From: Herminiimonas sp. KBW02
GTDB taxonomy: Bacteria; Pseudomonadota; Gammaproteobacteria; Burkholderiales; Burkholderiaceae_D
DNA length: 45,829 nt
Reading direction: 5' to 3'
Assembly (NCBI RefSeq): GCF_003852535.1
Contig: NZ_QAJP01000008.1
Span: 478,442-524,270 of the forward strand
Every line of letters begins with the position of its first letter. The stretch's first letter is position 1. This document shows positions 9,646 through 16,983 of this stretch, piece by piece. The notes beneath the pieces were generated by a model. The model saw only the letters and a program-made list of their open reading frames with translations, had not been told where the DNA came from and made no database searches. Position numbers and translations under genes: made by a program.

Positions 9646-9909
9646 TTAAGCCAGCGCTTTCAAAGCAGCTGCGAGGCGGCTTTTATGACGTGCTGCTTTG
9701 TTTTTGTGAATGATTTTCTTGTCAGCGATACGGTCGATAGTCGACACGGATGCCAGGAAAACTTGCGCTGCAGCAGCTTTGTCGCCCGCTTCAATTGCCT
9801 TACGAACAGCTTTAACAGCTGTACGCAGCGTGGAACGCTGGCTGGAATTGTGAGCGTTTTGCTTAACTGCTTGACGAGCGCGTTTGCGTGCTTGTGCGGT
9901 ATTTGCCAT
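9646..9909 (-). CDS. rpsT: 30S ribosomal protein S20
   Basis: Primary 16S rRNA-binding protein of the small subunit, 87 aa and strongly basic. The N-terminus [16 protein letters not shown] and the central [20 protein letters not shown] match the family. The ATG at 9909 is preceded by TAGGAAA. It is a monocistronic gene, as is usual for rpsT. Confidence 0.97.
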   Translation of the reverse strand: MANTAQARKRARQAVKQNAHNSSQRSTLRTAVKAVRKAIEAGDKAAAAQVFLASVSTIDRIADKKIIHKNKAARHKSRLAAALKALA

Positions 9910-9988
9910 GAATATTATTTCCTAAAAACAGGTCTACGCGCATTCGCAAACACGCATGTTAGTGAGACAGAATTCTGTGAAGCTGCAG

Positions 9989-10017
9989 ATTATAGCCGTA
10001 TTTTCCTAATCAGGCAA
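9989..10017 (-). promoter_or_regulatory. Sigma-70 promoter of rpsT
   Basis: On the minus strand, TTGCCT (10017-10012) and TATAAT (9994-9989) are separated by exactly 17 bases. Transcription would begin near 9982, giving a leader of about 70 bases that contains a perfect 12-base palindrome ACAGAATTCTGT at 9967-9978. The rest of the gap up to murJ (10018-10238) shows no gene. Confidence 0.7.
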
Positions 10018-10224
10018 ATAGATGCTGACTCCCTTGCAAGATTGTTGCAAGGTGACCGCAATTGCAGAAATGTATATTTTTAACAACATTTTTAGACGCG
10101 GCGGCAAGGATAGAAGAATATTAATAAATATCCCTACAAGCGGAATTATCCCATGCCGGCAGGTACTAAGCGCTATCTCTTGTATGCAGGCCTCTTATGC
10201 ACCCATCGTTTTACCTTGAACAGA

Positions 10225-10230
10225 TATAAT
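10225..10230 (+). promoter_or_regulatory. Perfect -10 hexamer close to the murJ start
   Basis: TATAAT ends 8 bases before the murJ ATG. A start 7 bases after it would give an almost leaderless mRNA. No good -35 hexamer is present at the right distance and no Shine-Dalgarno sequence precedes the ATG. Confidence 0.35.
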
Positions 10231-10238
10231 TCCGCTCC

Positions 10239-11789
10239 ATGAACTTGCACAAAACGCTTGCGGCGGTCTCCGGCATGACGATGGTTTCTCGTGTGACAGG
10301 ATTGATCCGCGAGATCCTGTTTGCCCGTGCATTTGGCGCGTCTGCCTATACCGATGCGTTCAATATCGCATTCCGCATCCCCAACCTGCTGCGCCGCTTA
10401 TTCGCTGAAGGCGCATTTTCGCAGGCCTTCGTCCCCATCCTGGCCGAATATAAAAGCCAGAAGGGCGAAGAAGCGACCAAAAGCCTGGTTGACCATGTAG
10501 CAACAGTCCTGATCTGGACCATGCTGCTGACCTGCCTGATAGGCGTAGTCGCCTCCCCGTTTATTGTTTACCTGATCGCCACCGGACTCAAAGCCAAGTC
10601 CGAGATCTTCGACGCTTCGGTCTGGATGACCCGCGTGATGTTCCCATACATAGGTTTCATGGCCTTCGTCGCACTCAGCGGCGGCATCCTGAATACCTGG
10701 CGCGAATTCAAGATTCCGGCATTCACACCTGTTTTACTGAATCTATCCTTCATCGTCGCCACGCTGTTCCTCGCACCACATCTGGATCAGCCTATCTATG
10801 CAATGGCAATTGCCGTCATCGTTGGTGGCGTATTGCAAATGGCGATCCAGATCCCGGCCTTGCTGAAGATAGGCATGCTGCCGCGCATCTCGCGCAATCC
10901 ATTCGCCAGCCTCGGCGATGCCGGTGTACGTAAAGTCCTGAGCAAAATGGGGCCTGCGGTGTTTGCCGTATCGGCCGCGCAGATCAGCCTGATGATCAAT
11001 ACCAATATCGCCTCGCGCCTGGAAAGCGGCAGCGTATCCTGGCTCTCGTATGCGGATCGGCTGATGGAATTCCCGACCGCCCTGCTGGGTGTGGCACTCG
11101 GTACTATCCTCTTACCTAGCCTGTCAAAAGCAAATTTTGAAGGCAATACCGAAGAATATTCATCCTTGCTGGACTGGGGCCTGCGTCTGACCTTTTTGCT
11201 GGCGCTGCCCTGCGCAGTCGGCCTTGCCACTATTTCCGAACCGCTGACGGCGACACTCTTCCACTACGGCAAATTCAACGAACTGTCGGTCGAAATGACC
11301 TCGCGCGCACTGGTCGCTTACGGTGTCGGCCTGATCGGCCTGATCCTGGTAAAAATCCTGGCGCCCGGCTTTTACGCGCAACAAAACATCAAGACTCCGG
11401 TCAAAATCGCCATCGGCGTGCTGATAGCAACGCAATTGATGAACATGATCTTCGTGCCGTGGATCGCCCATGCCGGTCTGGCGCTGTCGATCGGACTGGG
11501 AGCCTGCCTGAATGCCGGATTCCTCTACTGGGGACTGAAACGCCGCGGCATCTATAACGCACTGCCCGGCTGGCGCATCTTCTTTATCCGTCTCAGCGGT
11601 GCGTTGTTTCTGATGGCTGGCGTGGCACTCTGGACTGCCGGTCAATTCGACTGGGTCGCTCTGCATGCAACACCGTTCATACGGATAGGCGCATTATTAA
11701 TTGTCATGGCAGCGTGCGGAATTAGTTATTTCGGCGCATTATTAGCCATGGGATTTCGCTTTCGGGATTTCAAACGCATCGCACGTTAA
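10239..11789 (+). CDS. murJ: Lipid II flippase MurJ
   Basis: Inner-membrane MOP-superfamily flippase that moves lipid II to the periplasmic side for peptidoglycan synthesis. 516 aa, consistent with 14 membrane helices. The N-terminus has the family signature MTMVSRVTGLIREILFARAFG, followed by AFNIAFRIPNLLRRLFAEGAFSQAF-type sequence with the essential Arg and Glu residues. Two conserved later segments are SYADRLMEFP and LFHYGKF. Being alone on its strand after rpsT is common in proteobacteria. Confidence 0.96.
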   Translation: MNLHKTLAAVSGMTMVSRVTGLIREILFARAFGASAYTDAFNIAFRIPNLLRRLFAEGAFSQAFVPILAEYKSQKGEEATKSLVDHVATVLIWTMLLTCLIGVVASPFIVYLIATGLKAKSEIFDASVWMTRVMFPYIGFMAFVALSGGILNTWREFKIPAFTPVLLNLSFIVATLFLAPHLDQPIYAMAIAVIVGGVLQMAIQIPALLKIGMLPRISRNPFASLGDAGVRKVLSKMGPAVFAVSAAQISLMINTNIASRLESGSVSWLSYADRLMEFPTALLGVALGTILLPSLSKANFEGNTEEYSSLLDWGLRLTFLLALPCAVGLATISEPLTATLFHYGKFNELSVEMTSRALVAYGVGLIGLILVKILAPGFYAQQNIKTPVKIAIGVLIATQLMNMIFVPWIAHAGLALSIGLGACLNAGFLYWGLKRRGIYNALPGWRIFFIRLSGALFLMAGVALWTAGQFDWVALHATPFIRIGALLIVMAACGISYFGALLAMGFRFRDFKRIAR

Positions 11790-11858
11790 TCCAAACTCAT
11801 CGCCAGAGTCGGAACGAAGATCTGCACGATCACGGCATCATCGCTATGATGGAGGCAT

Positions 11859-12698
11859 ATGACGATCCAATCTCTCGAGTATTTCTCCACGCTGGTGCAG
11901 CAGGACGACAGCATTCCATTGTTCGAAGCTGCGCTCGCCATTGCACAGGATGCAGAGCCCAGTCTTGACCTGGCCGCATCGCAAGCGGAAGTCGATATGC
12001 TTGCCGTCAAATTAAAACAGCGCTTGCCGGACGACGCATCCACGCTGCAAAAGCTGCGGATGCTGAATCATTATTTTTATAATGAGCTGGGCTTCAGCGG
12101 CAACGTCAACGACTACTACAATCCAGAAAACAGTTACCTGCATCGCGTGATCGATACCCGACGCGGCATCCCGATTTCACTCGCGGTGTTGTATATGGAA
12201 CTGGCGCAACAGATAGATCTGGATGTGCAGGGTATTTCTTTTCCCGGCCACTTCCTGATGAAGCTCGCCGTGCAATCCGGCCAGGTCGTACTGGATCCAT
12301 TCAATGGCGCCAGCCTGTCGCGCGAGGAATTGGAAGAACGGGTCGAGCCTTACATCATGCAGCAAGACTTTCCCGATGATTTCCAGCTCACCGCCTACCT
12401 TGATGCCGCCAGCCCGCGTGACATCCTGGTGCGTATGTTGCGCAACCTGAAGACGCTCTTCATGCAGCAGGAACGCTGGCAACGGCTGCTGGAAGTGCAG
12501 GAAAGATTATTGATTTTGTTACCGCATGAAATTGCCGAGCGACGTGATCGCGGCATTGCGTACATGCATCTGGAATGTCCGCAAGCAGCCTTGCTGGACC
12601 TGGAGGCCTATGTCAAACACCGGCCTTATGCGATGGATACGGCGGAACTGCGAGCGCAATTCCCGAAACTGCGTGACGATATCAGCCGCCTGAATTAA
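11859..12698 (+). CDS. SirB1-family transglutaminase-like/TPR protein
   Basis: 279 aa; belongs to the SirB1 family, which has a transglutaminase-like N-terminal domain and a C-terminal TPR-like part. The function of this family is not firmly established. Visible segments are LNHYFYNELGFSGN, YYNPENSYLHRVIDTRRG, PISLAVLYMELA, GISFPGHFLMKL and VLDPFNGASLSREEL. The TPR part begins near residue 190 with LKTLFMQQERWQRLLEVQERLL. The ATG at 11859 has GGAGG only 4 bases upstream. It is followed by a strong terminator shared with uup. Confidence 0.85.
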   Translation: MTIQSLEYFSTLVQQDDSIPLFEAALAIAQDAEPSLDLAASQAEVDMLAVKLKQRLPDDASTLQKLRMLNHYFYNELGFSGNVNDYYNPENSYLHRVIDTRRGIPISLAVLYMELAQQIDLDVQGISFPGHFLMKLAVQSGQVVLDPFNGASLSREELEERVEPYIMQQDFPDDFQLTAYLDAASPRDILVRMLRNLKTLFMQQERWQRLLEVQERLLILLPHEIAERRDRGIAYMHLECPQAALLDLEAYVKHRPYAMDTAELRAQFPKLRDDISRLN

Positions 12699-12715
12699 AG
12701 CACTGCCACACAACT

Positions 12716-12757
12716 ACTGCCTGCTGCCCTCATCACGGGTGCAGCAGGCAGTTTGGT
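12716..12757. terminator. Bidirectional hairpin terminator between sirB1-like gene and uup
   Basis: ACTGCCTGCTGC and GCAGCAGGCAGT form a perfect 12-bp stem with a 13-base loop. T-rich sequence follows on the plus strand; the U tract is weaker on the minus strand. Confidence 0.7.
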
Positions 12758-14668
12758 TTACGCCTGGCTACGCGCTTCGATTGCTTCCCACTTCTCCAGC
12801 GCTTCCAATAGCAAACCATCGATTTCAGCAAAACGCTGATTCAGTTTCTTCACTTCGTCCGGCTGTTGCGTGTACAGGCTGGCATCGGCCAGTTTCTCAG
12901 TGATCGCTTTTTGCTCGTCTTCCAGTTGTGCGATCAAAGCCGGCAAGGCTTCCATCTCGCGTTGTTCCTTGTAGCTGAGTTTCTTTTGCTTGGCAGCAGG
13001 TGTCGCGACTGGCGCTGCTTCCGCTTTTACTTCCGCCTTGGCCACCGGCTTCGGAGCACCCGCAGGAATAGCGGCCGGACGCACACGCTCCCAATCGCTG
13101 TAACCACCGATATATTCACGCCATAAGCCATTGCCTTCAGCGACGATGACTTCGGTCACGACGTTATCGAGGAAGGTTCTATCGTGGCTGACCAGGAACA
13201 CGGTACCTTTGTAGTCTTCCAACAATTCTTCCAGCAATTCCAGTGTATCGATATCCAGATCATTGGTCGGTTCATCCAGCACCAGCACATTGGCTGGCTT
13301 GGCAAACAAACGCGCCAGCAGCAAGCGATTACGCTCGCCACCCGACAGGGACTTGACTGGTGAACGCGCGCGTTCAGGTGCAAACAGGAAGTCGTTGAGG
13401 TAAGTCATCACGTGTTTACGCTGACCATTGATCTCTACCCAATCGCTACCCGGCGCGATCGTATCGGCCAGGCTGGCGTCTTCATTCAATTGCGCGCGCA
13501 TCTGATCGAAGTATGCAATCTGCAGCTTGGTACCTTGCTTGACGGTACCCGAATCCGGCTCTTCCTCGCCCAAAATCATTTTCAGCAAGGTGGTCTTGCC
13601 TGCACCGTTCAAACCGATCAGGCCTATCTTGTCACCGCGCAGCAAAGTCGCGCTGAAATCGCGCACGATAACTTTGTCGCCATAGCTCTTGTTGATATTT
13701 TCCAGCTCGGCGACGATCTTGCCGGAGCGATCACCGGACGACACATCCAGCTTGACCTGCCCTTGCTGTTCACGACGTGCGCTGCGCACCAGACGCAAGG
13801 CTTCCAGACGACGGACACGACCTTCATCGCGGGTACGACGTGCTTGCACGCCTTTGCGTATCCAGACTTCTTCCTGCGCCAGGAATTTATCGAACTTGGC
13901 GTTTTCAACTTCCTCGATTTCCAGTTGTTCTGCCTTGCGCACCTGGTACGCGCTGAAATTACCAGGGAAAGACAGCAAGCGACCGCGATCCAGTTCTATG
14001 ATGCGGGTCGCCACGTTATCCAGGAAGCTACGATCATGGGTGATGAACAGGACGCTACCCTTGAAATCGCGCAACAGACCTTCCAGCCACATGATGGAGG
14101 TGAAATCCAGATGGTTGGTCGGTTCATCCAGCAACAGCACATCAGGTACGCTCACCAGCGCGCAAGCCAGCGCCACGCGCTTTTGCATACCGCCGGACAA
14201 CGTACCCATCAGCGCGTCCTTCACCAGATTCAGGCGATCCAGCGTCGCTTCGACCTTATTCGTCAGGTTCCACGCATCCGCCGCATCCAGCTTGAGCTGA
14301 ATTTCGTGCATGCGCTCCATCAGCGCGTCATCGTTGTCACCACCGAACTGGCCGGTCAGTGCATCGTACTCAGCCAGCAAAGCTTGCATATCGCCCATAC
14401 CGGACGCCACCGCATCGAACACGGACATGTCAGGTGAGAAATGCGGCTCCTGCTCAACGTAGGCAATCTTGATCCCTTGTTGCATGACAAACAAGCCATC
14501 ATCCAGCCTGGAGCGACCCGCGATGATTTTCAGCAGCGAGGACTTGCCGGTACCATTGCGGCCGATCAAACCTACACGCTCCGTGGTTTCGAGGGAAAAC
14601 TCGGCGTGATCGAGCAAAGGGACGTGACCGAACGCGAGCTGCGCGTTCGAGAGTGAAATGACTGCCAT
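12758..14668 (-). CDS. uup: ABC-F family ATPase Uup
   Basis: Soluble ABC-F protein thought to act on ribosomes or branched DNA; E. coli Uup mutants show raised excision of transposons. About 636 aa. It has two ATPase modules: Walker A GRNGTGKSS with LSGGMQKRVALA and LLLDEPTNHLD, then GLNGAGKTT with LSGGERNRLLLA and VLDEPTNDLD. The Uup-specific end is present: WREYIGGYSDWERVRP, an Ala/Lys/Pro-rich linker, then a C-terminal coiled coil (residues about 560-636). The start at 14668 (MAVISLSNAQLAFG) fits the family; an in-frame ATG at 14713 adds 15 unconserved residues. Confidence 0.93.
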   Translation of the reverse strand: MAVISLSNAQLAFGHVPLLDHAEFSLETTERVGLIGRNGTGKSSLLKIIAGRSRLDDGLFVMQQGIKIAYVEQEPHFSPDMSVFDAVASGMGDMQALLAEYDALTGQFGGDNDDALMERMHEIQLKLDAADAWNLTNKVEATLDRLNLVKDALMGTLSGGMQKRVALACALVSVPDVLLLDEPTNHLDFTSIMWLEGLLRDFKGSVLFITHDRSFLDNVATRIIELDRGRLLSFPGNFSAYQVRKAEQLEIEEVENAKFDKFLAQEEVWIRKGVQARRTRDEGRVRRLEALRLVRSARREQQGQVKLDVSSGDRSGKIVAELENINKSYGDKVIVRDFSATLLRGDKIGLIGLNGAGKTTLLKMILGEEEPDSGTVKQGTKLQIAYFDQMRAQLNEDASLADTIAPGSDWVEINGQRKHVMTYLNDFLFAPERARSPVKSLSGGERNRLLLARLFAKPANVLVLDEPTNDLDIDTLELLEELLEDYKGTVFLVSHDRTFLDNVVTEVIVAEGNGLWREYIGGYSDWERVRPAAIPAGAPKPVAKAEVKAEAAPVATPAAKQKKLSYKEQREMEALPALIAQLEDEQKAITEKLADASLYTQQPDEVKKLNQRFAEIDGLLLEALEKWEAIEARSQA

Positions 14669-14782
14669 AAATGCCTGAAGGTGTAAGGTCGGAGCGCGAT
14701 TGCGGGCGACCAATTAAAAGAATGAAGACCGCATTGTACCGATAGCGGCAGCATTCCCGCTATTCTTTGCCATATCGTCAGC

Positions 14783-14788
14783 TATAAT
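14783..14788 (+). promoter_or_regulatory. Probable -10 box of tRNA-Arg gene
   Basis: TATAAT followed by a CG-rich segment lies about 40 bases before the tRNA. The -35 region is poor, so the call depends on position and the perfect -10. Confidence 0.4.
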
Positions 14789-14828
14789 CGCGGTCGTAAG
14801 TAGCAAAGTGTTGCTCACTTTCAAGCGT

Positions 14829-14903
14829 CTCGCCGTAGTTCAATGGATAGAACGAGTGCCTCCTAAGCGCTAGATACAGGTTCGATTCCTGTCGGCGGGA
14901 CCA
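14829..14903 (+). tRNA. tRNA-Arg (anticodon CCU)
   Basis: A full cloverleaf can be folded. The acceptor CTCGCCG pairs with CGGCGGG, followed by discriminator A and an encoded CCA. The D stem is GTTC/GAAC. The anticodon stem is AGTGC/GCGCT with loop CTCCTAA, giving anticodon CCU. The T stem is ACAGG/CCTGT with loop TTCGATT. It reads the rare Arg codon AGG. Its first base pair is C-G, which is less common. The following 4 kb is more AT-rich than the surroundings. Confidence 0.95.
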
Positions 14904-14929
14904 ATTACTGCTCCCCCAAGCGATATCAA

Positions 14930-14969
14930 ATAATAAAAAAGCCGCAAAACTAAAAAAGTTCGCGGCTTC
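14930..14969 (-). terminator. Intrinsic terminator of the unknown exported-protein genes
   Basis: On the minus strand, GCCGCGAAC and GTTTTGCGGC pair and are followed by TTTTTTATT. It lies 25 bases after the stop of the leftward gene ending at 14994. Confidence 0.85.
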
Positions 14970-14993
14970 CAATCAAGACCATGCACCAGAAAA

Positions 14994-15914
14994 TCAGGTG
15001 CATTTATTTACTTCCGCAGGATTACTGTTCTCCGTTTTCAAGGGAACAGACATTAAATGCCCTCTCAAGGTTTTAATAAGCATGCGATTGCAGTCAGTCT
15101 TGATGACTTTTGCCCGCTCCATTTTTTCAGCACCGCCCTGACGATAGCGCACTGTTCTATATGGGGCATCATCATCCTTGCCCTTTTTTTCGAACTCATT
15201 CAATGCAAGGTCTAAAGACTGCGCATACAACTTGACGCTTTCCTCGTGCATCTTCGCACCTTTTTCCGCCATCCAGAACTTGGATAATGTCGCCTCATCC
15301 TGCGGCGCTGAAATAACCCGAATCACCGTCATATAAGCAGTTGAAGGGTCTGCCCCCACTTGCGACATGGTGATTGCATTATCGAGAATAATGGCTGTCT
15401 CATCCTGCGTAACAGAAAAGATCGGCTGGGCTTCTATAACCCATTCATTTGTCATCTTTTCTGAAAATGCCATTAAGCGACTGCCCTTGATGGATGTTCG
15501 CTCCAGGCTATGCTGAACCAGTTCGCTCAGGCGAAATGAAAGCAATGTGTCCCGATACGGTAAAAGAAGGCGATCTGCACTCGCTTGCATTTTCGATTTC
15601 TGAATACTTTTAGAGGACTCATTTAAGACACCATGCGTCACCACTGCCGCTAAAAATCCAACCAAATTCGGTGCCGGATATAGCATTCCACCTGCCGGGG
15701 TATTCCCCGCATTATCCATGTTAAGCACACCCCGGTAATCTATGGTGTCAGTCGGCGGAAGCCTGACAACCCAGGCGGGTGCGGCAACAGTTGCCGGAAC
15801 TACCGTATCACTGATCGCAGATGCATTTTCTTCTTGCGACCATGCCGTATGACTCACAAAAAGAGCAACACACGCTAAAGAGCGAACAAGTACGTTTGAT
15901 ATCCGGAATGTCAT
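14994..15914 (-). CDS. Exported protein of unknown function
   Basis: Not recognised. About 306 aa with an N-terminal signal peptide (MTFRISNVLVRSLACVALFV, cleavage after HTAWS). The mature part contains a segment rich in small and hydrophobic residues (PAPNLVGFLAAVVTHGVLNE) that could be a membrane-associated stretch, then a mixed alpha/beta region with many Lys and Glu. It ends in an Asn/Lys-rich tail, NKCT. The start at 15914 is chosen because it gives the signal peptide; the ATG at 15947 lies inside a terminator-like hairpin. It follows the lipoprotein gene on the same strand, with the hairpin between them. Base composition is more AT-rich than housekeeping neighbours. Confidence 0.7.
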   Translation of the reverse strand: MTFRISNVLVRSLACVALFVSHTAWSQEENASAISDTVVPATVAAPAWVVRLPPTDTIDYRGVLNMDNAGNTPAGGMLYPAPNLVGFLAAVVTHGVLNESSKSIQKSKMQASADRLLLPYRDTLLSFRLSELVQHSLERTSIKGSRLMAFSEKMTNEWVIEAQPIFSVTQDETAIILDNAITMSQVGADPSTAYMTVIRVISAPQDEATLSKFWMAEKGAKMHEESVKLYAQSLDLALNEFEKKGKDDDAPYRTVRYRQGGAEKMERAKVIKTDCNRMLIKTLRGHLMSVPLKTENSNPAEVNKCT

Positions 15915-15934
15915 GACGAATCCACTCAAAAAAG

Positions 15935-15967
15935 AAAAAGCCCACATTCCTTTGTGAGCTTTTTCAA
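15935..15967 (-). terminator. Terminator-like hairpin between two exported-protein genes
   Basis: On the minus strand, AAAAAGCTCACA and TGTGGGCTTTTT pair around AAGGAA and are followed by CTTTTTT. It lies just after the lipoprotein gene and only about 20 bases before the next start codon, so it may weaken expression of the downstream gene. Confidence 0.75.
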
Positions 15968-15980
15968 ATTAACAGGTCCA

Positions 15981-16673
15981 TTATTTCAGGAAAGGTTCGC
16001 GGAACTGATCCTTGCCCGTTTCCAAAGCCTGGAAATAAGCATTCGTCAAACCAGGGAATTTTGGCGGTTCATCCCACTGGCTTTCGCTGGCTTTTACGAT
16101 ATTGATCCGCTTATACCATTCATAAGCGTTCGTCTTTAAATTCACCAGATAACCTGTGCCGACCACCATTCCTTTCGGATCGCTGGTTGGGACATAGGCT
16201 GAATAGGTACGCACCATACCGAGTGAAGTAATTTCCACCATCAGCAACTTATCGATCGCGTATTTTTTCTGTAACTGCGAAAAGTCTTTCTTCGCTATAC
16301 CTGGCGCAGCTTGTGCATTATCGGGCAAAGTCTTGATGTCGATGACTTCCTGAATCACGACGACGTCACCGCCTTTTTTACGAATTAAATCTGCCAGCTC
16401 ATTTTTAAGCGTCACCAGATCTTCGTGCGGCAAGGTATTGGTATGTGTAGTCAGGGCAGAATTCGATGCCGATGCAAAGGCATAGCACAGCAAACAACCT
16501 GCTCCCGGAAATTCTGTATCCACTTTAGGTAGTGCCGTCATTGCCACGCCAACACGCCCTTCGCTGGCTTTTACCGCAGTCGGTGCAAGCCCGACAGGAT
16601 ATTGCGGTTTGACTGCACAGCCGGTCAGTATTACGGAAACAGCGACCAGCAACAAACCAACATTCCATCTCAT
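15981..16673 (-). CDS. Predicted lipoprotein of unknown function
   Basis: Not assigned to a family. 230 aa with a lipoprotein signal: hydrophobic segment then LTGC, with Cys19 the lipidation site. Asp is not at +2 (sequence CAVK), so outer-membrane sorting is likely by the usual rule. Segments of note are GAGCLLCYAFASASNS with two further cysteines, a Lys/Asp-rich helix LKNELADLIRKKGGDVVVIQ, and TGYLVNLKTNAYEWYK, which looks like beta strands. The general plan resembles envelope lipoproteins with a short Rossmann-like core, but that is a guess. It is the first gene of a leftward pair with the exported protein downstream. Confidence 0.72.
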   Translation of the reverse strand: MRWNVGLLLVAVSVILTGCAVKPQYPVGLAPTAVKASEGRVGVAMTALPKVDTEFPGAGCLLCYAFASASNSALTTHTNTLPHEDLVTLKNELADLIRKKGGDVVVIQEVIDIKTLPDNAQAAPGIAKKDFSQLQKKYAIDKLLMVEITSLGMVRTYSAYVPTSDPKGMVVGTGYLVNLKTNAYEWYKRINIVKASESQWDEPPKFPGLTNAYFQALETGKDQFREPFLK

Positions 16674-16983
16674 AGTTATACTCCCTGATTGTAAATTTTC
16701 TCAGTGCTGCTCTGCGGCGGACATCTGAAATGCTGTTTGTGCACCCTGCCAATAGCTGATACCGCGCAAATTATATACGTGCCCCAAAGCAAGTAGATGT
16801 TGTTTTAACATCCTTCAAAAAAATAAATCGTGCGTGCGATCGTGGCTTGATCAGCAATAATTGGGCTTCTACTTATATATAATCGCTGCGGCACATCGAA
16901 TACAAAAATTCCCCGGATGCTTACCCCGATTTTCCCGCTTGCCAATCGATACCCATCGCCAGAGAAATAAATCGCTGTTGACT
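16674..16983. promoter_or_regulatory. Divergent intergenic region before OGT-like gene
   Basis: 310 bases without a convincing gene. It should hold promoters for the leftward lipoprotein gene and the rightward OGT-like gene. Visible elements are an inverted repeat GATGTT-GTTTT-AACATC at 16796-16812 and TATAAT at 16878-16883, about 100 bases before the OGT-like start. No clear -35 matches the latter. Confidence 0.35.

Noticed and set aside
13412-14437. Rightward 341-codon ORF opposite uup
   Set aside because: Antisense to a full-length ABC-F ATPase; no domain or start signal.
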